DNA of 12,797 nt from positions 1 through 12,797 of the forward strand of contig CABUJH010000054.1 in assembly GCA_902491895.1 (NCBI GenBank). Direction: 5' to 3'. Under the pieces are notes generated by a model, which saw only the letters and a list, made by a program, of their open reading frames with translations, did no database searches and was not told where the DNA came from. Numbering within the stretch: position 1 is the stretch's first letter; each line of letters starts with the position of its first letter. Shown here piece by piece: positions 6,158 to 11,232 of the stretch. A program made the translations under genes and the position numbers. This stretch comes from an uncultured Collinsella sp. GTDB lineage: Bacteria; Actinomycetota; Coriobacteriia; Coriobacteriales; Coriobacteriaceae.

Positions 6158-8257
6158 TTAGGCGTTCTTGCTCATGACCTCGTCCACGATGGACTTGGGC
6201 GCAGGCTCATAAGAGTCGAACTGCATCGTGTAGGATGCACGGCCCTGGGTCTGGGAGCGAAGGTCGGTAGCGTAACCGAACATCTCGCCCAGCGGCACCT
6301 TGGCACGGATGAGCTTGCTGTTCTTGCGATCCTCCATGCCCTCGATCTTGCCGCGGCGACCGGAGAGGTTGCCCATAACGTCGCCCATGTACTGCTCGGG
6401 GGTCTCGACCTCGACAGCCATGATCGGCTCGAGCAGCTGCGGATCGGACTTCTTGAGGGCGTCCTTGATAGCCATGGAACCGGCGATCTTGAAGGCGGCC
6501 TCGGAGGAGTCGACCTCGTGGTAAGAACCGTCGAACAGGGTGACCTTAACGTCGAGGACCGGGAAGCCGGCGATAACACCGGTGTTCAGGGCCTCCTGGA
6601 TGCCCTTGTCGATGGACGGGATGTACTCCTTGGGCACGACGCCGCCGACGATAGCGTTGACGAACTCGTAGCCGAAGCCCTCCTCCATCTTCTCGAGCTT
6701 GATGACGGCGTGGCCGTACTGACCGCGACCGCCGGACTGACGGACGAACTTGCCCTCAGCCTTCTCGACGTCGTGACCAGCGGTCTCGCGGTAGGCAACC
6801 TGGGGCTTACCGACGTTAGCGTCAACCTTGAACTCGCGGAGCAGACGGTCGACGATGATCTCGAGGTGCAGCTCGCCCATGCCGGCGATGATGGTCTGGC
6901 CGGTCTCGTGGTTGGTGGATACCTGGAAGGTCGGGTCCTCCTCGGCGAGCTTGGTCAGAGCAAGGGACATCTTGTCCTGCTCGGCCTTGGTCTTGGGCTC
7001 GATGGCAACGTCGATAACGGGCTTAGCGAACTCGATCTTCTCGAGGACGATCTCCTTGCCCTCGGCGCACAGGGTGTCACCGGTGGTGGAGTTCTTGAAG
7101 CCGACGCAAGCGACGATGTCGCCGGCGGCAGCGTCGTCACGGTCGATACGCTCTGCGGCGTTCATCTCGAGGATGCGGCCGAGGCGCTCGCGCTGACCGT
7201 TGGAAGCGTTGACCACGTAGGAGCCGGACTCGGCGCGGCCGGAGTAAACGCGGACATAGGTGAGCTTACCGACGAACGGGTCGGTCATGATCTTGAAGAC
7301 CAGGCCGGAGAAGGGCTCGTCGAAGGAAGGATGACGCTGGATCTCCTCGCCGGTGTCCGGATCGGTACCGGTGACGGCCTCGACGTCGAGCGGGCTGGGC
7401 AGGTAGTCGACAACAGCGTCGAGCAGTTCCTGAACGCCCTTGTTCTTGTAGGCGGAGCCCACGAAGACGAGGTTGAGCTCGTTGGCCAGAACGCCCTTGC
7501 GCAGAGCAGCCTTGAGCTCCTCGACGGTGAAGTCCTCCTCCATGAGGATCTTCTCCATGAGCTCGTCGTCAAAGCTGGCAGCAGCGTCAAGGAGCTCCTC
7601 GCGCTTGGTGGCAGCGATGTCGGCAAACTCAGCCGGGATCTCGTCCATCGGCTCGGGGTAGGTCATACCCTTCTCGTCGGCCTTGAAGTCCCATGCAGTC
7701 ATGGTAACCAGGTCGATGACGCCCCAGAAGTTGTCCTCGGCGCCCATCGGGACCTGAGCGGCCACGGCGTTGGCGTCGAGACGATCCTTCATGGTCTCGA
7801 TAGCGTTGAAGAAGTCGGCGCCCACGCGGTCATACTTGTTGATGAAGGCGATGCGGGGGACGTTGAAGGTAGAAGCCTGACGCCAAACGGTCTCAGACTG
7901 GGGCTGAACGCCGGCAACGGCGTCGAAGACGGCGACAGCGCCATCGAGGACGCGCAGGCAGCGCTCGACCTCAGCGGTGAAGTCAACGTGGCCCGGGGTG
8001 TCGATGATCTGGATGCGGTAGTCCTTACCGTCCTTGTTCCAGAAGCACGTGGTAGCAGCGGAGGTAATGGTTACGCCGCGCTCCTGCTCCTGAACCATCC
8101 AGTCCATGGTGGCAGCGCCCTCATGGACCTCACCGATCTTGTGGGTCTTACCGGTGTAGTAAAGAATACGCTCGGTCGTGGTGGTCTTACCGGCATCGAT
8201 GTGGGCCATGATGCCGATGTTACGGGTATCGGAAAGCTTGTACTTAGGCTTAGCCAT
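6158..8257 (-). CDS. fusA: Elongation factor G
   Basis: EF-G is the GTPase that drives tRNA-mRNA translocation and, with ribosome recycling factor, splits the ribosome. The 699-residue protein is of normal length. G motifs are AHIDAGKT at 18-25, RGVTI from residue 60, DTPGH at 86-90 with the catalytic His90, and NKYD at 140-143, where Met is usual in place of Tyr. The later part contains GMGELHLEI, AYRET and RGQYGHAVI of domains III and IV. The ATG follows AAGGA by 6 nt. It starts 19 nt after rpsG and is followed by rpsJ, not by tuf. Confidence 0.97.
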   Translation of the reverse strand: MAKPKYKLSDTRNIGIMAHIDAGKTTTTERILYYTGKTHKIGEVHEGAATMDWMVQEQERGVTITSAATTCFWNKDGKDYRIQIIDTPGHVDFTAEVERCLRVLDGAVAVFDAVAGVQPQSETVWRQASTFNVPRIAFINKYDRVGADFFNAIETMKDRLDANAVAAQVPMGAEDNFWGVIDLVTMTAWDFKADEKGMTYPEPMDEIPAEFADIAATKREELLDAAASFDDELMEKILMEEDFTVEELKAALRKGVLANELNLVFVGSAYKNKGVQELLDAVVDYLPSPLDVEAVTGTDPDTGEEIQRHPSFDEPFSGLVFKIMTDPFVGKLTYVRVYSGRAESGSYVVNASNGQRERLGRILEMNAAERIDRDDAAAGDIVACVGFKNSTTGDTLCAEGKEIVLEKIEFAKPVIDVAIEPKTKAEQDKMSLALTKLAEEDPTFQVSTNHETGQTIIAGMGELHLEIIVDRLLREFKVDANVGKPQVAYRETAGHDVEKAEGKFVRQSGGRGQYGHAVIKLEKMEEGFGYEFVNAIVGGVVPKEYIPSIDKGIQEALNTGVIAGFPVLDVKVTLFDGSYHEVDSSEAAFKIAGSMAIKDALKKSDPQLLEPIMAVEVETPEQYMGDVMGNLSGRRGKIEGMEDRKNSKLIRAKVPLGEMFGYATDLRSQTQGRASYTMQFDSYEPAPKSIVDEVMSKNA

Positions 8258-8276
8258 GTTAGTTCCTTACCTTAAC

Positions 8277-8750
8277 TTACCAACGATAGTGAGAGAACGC
8301 GCGGTTGGCCTCGGCCATCTTGAAGACGTCCTCACGCTTCTTGACGGAAGCGCCCAGGCCGTTGGAAGCGTCGAGGATCTCGTTGGCGAGACGCTCGGCC
8401 ATGGTCTTCTCCTTGCGAGCGCGGGAGAAGTTGACGATCCAGCGGATGCCCAGAGCGGTGGAACGACGGGAGTTGACCTCCATCGGGACCTGATAGGTAG
8501 CGCCACCGACACGCTTGGGCTTAACCTCGAGCGTGGGCTTGACGTTGTCCATAGCCTTCTTGAAGGTAGCGAGAGCGTCGCCACCCTCGGACTTCTCGGC
8601 AACGATCTCGAAAGCGGTGTAAACGATGCGCTCAGCGGTGGCCTTCTTGCCGTCAAGAAGGACCTTGTTGATGAGCTGAGTCACCAGGCGGTTGTTGTAA
8701 ACGGCGTCAGGCTGAACCTCACGACGATTAGCTGCTGCACGACGCGGCAT
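8277..8750 (-). CDS. rpsG: 30S ribosomal protein S7
   Basis: S7 is the primary 16S rRNA binding protein that nucleates assembly of the small-subunit head and contacts E-site tRNA. The 157-residue protein starts MPRRAAANRREVQPD and has NKVLLDGKKATAERI, VKPKRVGGATYQVP and RRSTALGIRWIV. It ends HYRW, all typical of S7. The ATG lies 7 nt after AAGGAG. It is 73 nt after rpsL and 19 nt before fusA. The rpsL-rpsG spacer contains a strong hairpin described separately. Confidence 0.97.
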   Translation of the reverse strand: MPRRAAANRREVQPDAVYNNRLVTQLINKVLLDGKKATAERIVYTAFEIVAEKSEGGDALATFKKAMDNVKPTLEVKPKRVGGATYQVPMEVNSRRSTALGIRWIVNFSRARKEKTMAERLANEILDASNGLGASVKKREDVFKMAEANRAFSHYRW

Positions 8751-8772
8751 GTGAAATCTCCTTAAGTGTCTA

Positions 8773-8798
8773 CCGTGCGGCGCTTAGGCGGCACACGG
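8773..8798 (-). promoter_or_regulatory. Hairpin in the rpsL-rpsG spacer, possible S7 autoregulatory site
   Basis: In the mRNA, an 11-nt arm starting CCGTGTG pairs with an 11-nt arm ending CGCACGG, with one wobble pair, one C-C mismatch and a CTAA loop. It sits between the S12 and S7 cistrons, just upstream of the rpsG ribosome binding site, and no T tract follows. In E. coli, S7 represses its own operon by binding the rpsL-rpsG intercistronic RNA. Assigning that role here is inference from position. Confidence 0.45.
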
Positions 8799-8823
8799 CG
8801 AAAGTATCAAAACGTTATCTGGC

Positions 8824-9201
8824 TTATTTGGCCTTGGGGCGCTTAGCACCGTACTTGGAACGGGCCTGCATACGGTTCTGGACCGGAGCAGCGTCGTAGG
8901 CGCCACGGATGACGTGATAACGGACACCAGGGAGGTCACGGACACGACCGCCGCGGACGAGCACGATGGAGTGCTCCTGCAGGTTGTGGCCCTCACCCGG
9001 GATGTAAGCAGTAACTTCGATGCCGTTGACAAGGCGAACACGGGCAACCTTACGAAGAGCCGAGTTCGGCTTCTTGGGGCTCGTGGTGAAGACGCGGGTG
9101 CACACGCCGCGCTTCTGGGAGTTGTGCTGCAGAGCAGCGTTCTTGGACTTCTTGGGCACGGAACGACGGCCCTGGCGAACCAGCTGGTTAATAGTAGGCA
9201 A
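8824..9201 (-). CDS. rpsL: 30S ribosomal protein S12
   Basis: S12 sits at the decoding centre, controls translational accuracy and is the classic streptomycin-resistance locus. The 125-residue protein has QKRGVCTRVFTTSPKKPNSALRK with Lys43 and Lys44 conserved, the GEGHNLQEHS motif, and RGGRVRDLPGVRYH, ending KYGAKRPKAK. Position 88, usually Lys, is Arg (codon CGT at 8940-8938). The start codon is TTG at 9201, 6 nt after AAGGAG, immediately followed by PTINQLVRQG, the normal S12 N-terminus. It is the first gene of the str operon, with a recognisable promoter about 95 nt upstream. Confidence 0.97.
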   Translation of the reverse strand: MPTINQLVRQGRRSVPKKSKNAALQHNSQKRGVCTRVFTTSPKKPNSALRKVARVRLVNGIEVTAYIPGEGHNLQEHSIVLVRGGRVRDLPGVRYHVIRGAYDAAPVQNRMQARSKYGAKRPKAK

Positions 9202-9294
9202 AGCGTACTCCTTCTCGAATGATTCCAGCTTTCTGTAAAGTGCAACGGCTTGAATCGAGGGGTCAGCATCCCCCTACGAAACACGCAGTTCGTT

Positions 9295-9323
9295 AGGATA
9301 CGTGGCGTTAGCTGTGCCGTCAA
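9295..9323 (-). promoter_or_regulatory. Housekeeping promoter of the str operon
   Basis: On the minus strand, TTGACG (9323-9318) is followed after exactly 17 nt by TATCCT (9300-9295), a good match to the primary sigma consensus. Transcription would start near 9288 and give a leader of about 87 nt before the rpsL TTG codon. That leader holds a small AGGGG/CCCCT hairpin (9258-9275). No other sequence in the rpsL upstream region gives an equally good pair. Confidence 0.7.
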
Positions 9324-9378
9324 CAGACCACGCCGCCGGGCGTATCCCAAAATTGACACATTTCCGCAAACCCTACAC

Positions 9379-9417
9379 AAAAGGGATCCCCTCCTGTGCG
9401 CATGGGCGGATTCCCCT
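9379..9417 (-). terminator. Possible weak terminator or dispersed repeat after the anti-sigma gene
   Basis: On the minus strand, AGGGGAATCCGCC can pair imperfectly with GGAGGGGATCCCT and runs into TTTTG. The stem has internal mismatches, so as a terminator it is only moderately convincing. The 3' half, GGAGGGGATYCCTTT, recurs in the rpoC-sigma spacer (11111-11125), which suggests an intergenic repeat. A second pairing, GTAAGA/TCTTAC (9419-9442), overlaps the stop codon of the upstream gene but has no T tract. Confidence 0.35.
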
Positions 9418-9438
9418 AGTAAGAAGCGGCCCCAAATC

Positions 9439-10515
9439 TTACGAATAGACGATGGTAAAGGGCTCTTTCGTTTCGGTCTCCCCTGTTGATGTATACCTCA
9501 CAATTTCAAGGGTTACCGAGACAACTTGATCGACATCAATCAACTTCGTTGGCACCCAGATGTTCTCTCCGCTATTGCGCCCATAAGAAAAATATAAGTT
9601 GAACACCCCTGCGTCGTCATCTTCGATAATCTGCTCCGATCCATCCTTGTAGCTGACGGTCAGCTTATTATCAACTGCTTCATAGCCCAAATCATCGATG
9701 TGCGTCTGGATGGAAAACGGGCTAATCTCAAGAGGCGAGTCACCGGAGCGGAGTTCCTTTGTATCGACGTACGCTCCAATATTGAACTCGGGTGTCGACG
9801 CCTCAAACCGCCTCGCACTCTCACCTTCACCCTCGGTCCAGTGGATATTCCAGGTGACAGCATGTTGCAAATCTCGCTCGCGATCCATAGCGGCAAAGTA
9901 CATCGTGCCATTAATGACAGTATCGCTTGATGTGTCCTTATCAATTGTGCTGCGTGTGTCAGGCCATTCCTCGCCGAACTTCATATCGGGCGTGCCGATG
10001 CCCTGCTCTTCTTCACCATAGAGAACAAGTTCGCCAATCTCTGCTGCTGGCTTGTAGTAGTTAACTCCATTTGGATTGGACAACGTAAACGTCACGGCTC
10101 CGCAGCCGTTTTGGTCGATTGCCATCTCATGGATATCAAGCGTATAGCCGTTGCCCTCGACGGACAGATTAACCTCCTGGACTGCGCCTTCCAGGCTTTG
10201 GGGCGCGATGCCATCGCCAAACTCTCTGGTGTAGGTATATTTAGTTCCCGATGAGCCGCCGTTGGTCCAGGTAATGGAATCCCCGTTGCCGTGGTTTCCC
10301 CAGGCAGAGGCAAAATAGCTGGAATTGACGACGGCGTAGGCGACCCCTCCGGTCGCCAGCACTCCGGCAAGGCATCCGATCACGGCAACATACAGAGGCT
10401 TCGCGTGACCCTTTCGGCGAAGCGGCTCACCAGCAGCGGCATAAAGAACACGGTCAGCAAGATCGCTATCGGCTTGGACGGACTCGAAGGCCTGCTTGAT
10501 TTGATTGGATTTCAC
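9439..10515 (-). CDS. Single-pass membrane protein, probable ECF anti-sigma factor
   Basis: The 358-residue protein has a cytoplasmic N-terminus of about 40 residues with a helix IKQAFESVQADSDLADRVL. A membrane segment follows at about 41-62 (LYVAVIGCLAGVLATGGVAYAV), then an extracytoplasmic region of about 295 residues that looks beta-rich and acidic. This layout, next to an ECF sigma gene, resembles Firmicute DUF4179/DUF5643-type proteins with a short sigma-binding N-terminus; that family match is from memory. No zinc-binding HxxxCxxC motif is present, so it is not a ZAS-type anti-sigma. It starts with GTG, 5 nt after GAGGAGGG, and overlaps the sigma gene by 50 nt, which implies translational coupling. 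A sensor or surface protein that does not bind sigma is the main alternative. Confidence 0.65.
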   Translation of the reverse strand: MKSNQIKQAFESVQADSDLADRVLYAAAGEPLRRKGHAKPLYVAVIGCLAGVLATGGVAYAVVNSSYFASAWGNHGNGDSITWTNGGSSGTKYTYTREFGDGIAPQSLEGAVQEVNLSVEGNGYTLDIHEMAIDQNGCGAVTFTLSNPNGVNYYKPAAEIGELVLYGEEEQGIGTPDMKFGEEWPDTRSTIDKDTSSDTVINGTMYFAAMDRERDLQHAVTWNIHWTEGEGESARRFEASTPEFNIGAYVDTKELRSGDSPLEISPFSIQTHIDDLGYEAVDNKLTVSYKDGSEQIIEDDDAGVFNLYFSYGRNSGENIWVPTKLIDVDQVVSVTLEIVRYTSTGETETKEPFTIVYS

Positions 10516-10984
10516 GGTCGCCCTCCTCTAGGATGAACTTGAGCTTCGATCTGCCGCGAGCCAAACGCGTTCGAACAGTCGCGGCTGGCACATGCAATAA
10601 CTCGGCAATCTCTGAGGTCGAAAAGCCCAGATAGTAATAGAGCATGATGGGAACACGGAATCGTTCCGGAAGTCGCATAACGTCTGACAGGACCGCCTTG
10701 GTCTCCTCCTGCGCCGTCGAAAGCGAATCGGCCAGGTTCTCAATATCCTCCACACGCCTCCATGGCTTTCGAAAGAGAGATTTGCATTCATTGATCGTGA
10801 CCCGGATAAGCCATCGACGAAGATGTTCCCAGCTTTCAAATTGCGCATCGCTTTTGAGTAACTTCAGAAAGACGTCTTGAGCGACATCGTCGGCATCGGC
10901 ACGATCGCGCAGATACGTCAATGCGATTCGAAACACGACATCTCTGTGATCTTCAACCGCCTGTCTAAATGCTTGTTCTTCCAT
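10466..10984 (-). CDS. ECF-family RNA polymerase sigma factor
   Basis: This is an alternative sigma factor of group IV, expected to direct RNA polymerase to a small regulon in response to an envelope signal. The 172-residue protein has only regions 2 and 4. Region 2 spans about residues 6-72 and includes DADDVAQDVFLKLL and the promoter-melting segment WLIRVTINECKSLFRK. Region 4 spans about 95-150 and includes LPERFRVPIMLYYYLGFSTSEIAELL and the recognition helix AATVRTRLARGRSKLK. I chose the ATG at 10984, 5 nt after GGGAGG; the GTG two codons upstream lies inside that ribosome binding site. The site can pair into a small TCACC/GGTGA hairpin (10987-11000). The promoter upstream matches ECF consensus, so autoregulation is likely. 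The specific ECF subgroup is not determined. Confidence 0.92.
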   Translation of the reverse strand: MEEQAFRQAVEDHRDVVFRIALTYLRDRADADDVAQDVFLKLLKSDAQFESWEHLRRWLIRVTINECKSLFRKPWRRVEDIENLADSLSTAQEETKAVLSDVMRLPERFRVPIMLYYYLGFSTSEIAELLHVPAATVRTRLARGRSKLKFILEEGDREIQSNQAGLRVRPSR

Positions 10985-11014
10985 AATCACCTCCCGGTGA
11001 CGTTAATAATTCTT

Positions 11015-11029
11015 GGTGAGGCCCTCACC
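11015..11029. promoter_or_regulatory. 15-bp palindrome at the sigma gene transcription start
   Basis: GGTGAG-GCC-CTCACC is a perfect inverted repeat lying 4 nt downstream of the predicted -10 element, across the expected start site near 11026. It could be an operator for a repressor, or a 5'-end hairpin on the transcript. Nothing in the sequence decides between these. Confidence 0.4.
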
Positions 11030-11032
11030 TTA

Positions 11033-11061
11033 GATACGCTCTTGTCGGGCGAAATGTTTCA
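11033..11061 (-). promoter_or_regulatory. ECF-type promoter of the sigma/anti-sigma operon
   Basis: On the minus strand, TGAAAC (11061-11056) is followed after 17 nt by CGTATC (11038-11033). This closely resembles ECF promoters such as the B. subtilis SigW type, TGAAAC-N16-CGTA. The start site would be near 11026, about 40 nt before the sigma ATG. A promoter of this class in front of an ECF gene is the usual sign of positive autoregulation. No equally good primary-sigma promoter is seen here. Confidence 0.65.
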
Positions 11062-11082
11062 AATTCAAGCATGAAAAACCGA

Positions 11083-11107
11083 CCAAAATAAACCTGTCCC
11101 TTTTTGG
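11083..11107. repeat. Short inverted-repeat element, REP-like
   Basis: CCAAAA (11083-11088) and TTTTGG (11102-11107) flank the string TAAACCTGTCCCT. On the other strand the centre reads AAGGGACAGGTTTA. I recall similar GGGACAGGTTTATTTT-type strings as short dispersed intergenic repeats in many genomes, but I cannot confirm that here. It lies upstream of the ECF promoter. Confidence 0.3.
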
Positions 11108-11110
11108 CAT

Positions 11111-11153
11111 AAAGGAATCCCCTCCCGTCCCGGGAATCCGACGTACTCGTCGG
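11111..11153 (-). repeat. Tandem hairpins in the rpoC-sigma spacer
   Basis: On the minus strand, CCGACG-AGTA-CGTCGG (11153-11138) forms a perfect 6-bp hairpin. It is directly followed by GGATTCCC pairing with GGGATTCC (11139-11114) with one T-T mismatch, and then TTTATG. The second element shares GGAGGGGATYCCTTT with the sequence after the anti-sigma gene (9379-9393). It may be a backup terminator or a dispersed repeat. Confidence 0.35.
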
Positions 11154-11172
11154 GGCAACGTTCCTCATCAAA

Positions 11173-11206
11173 AAAGGCCCGCCCCCCTGTTGGGAAGCGA
11201 GCCTTT
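11173..11206 (-). terminator. Intrinsic terminator after rpoC
   Basis: On the minus strand a 15-bp uninterrupted stem (AAAGGCTCGCTTCCC with GGGGGGCGGGCCTTT, including three G-T wobbles) closes an AACA loop. It continues into a run of six T residues, the last three of the stem plus three more (11175-11170). It begins 26 nt after the rpoC stop codon and should separate rpoBC transcription from the sigma operon. Confidence 0.9.
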
Positions 11207-11232
11207 ATAAGGGCGGTTAACGTACTAGGAAA

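Noticed and set aside
6065..8275. 736-codon open frame on the plus strand opposite fusA
   Set aside because: The translation is a low-complexity Leu/Gly/Val/Asp string that mirrors strong codon bias in fusA. EF-G on the minus strand is complete and conserved. No promoter or start signal supports the antisense frame.
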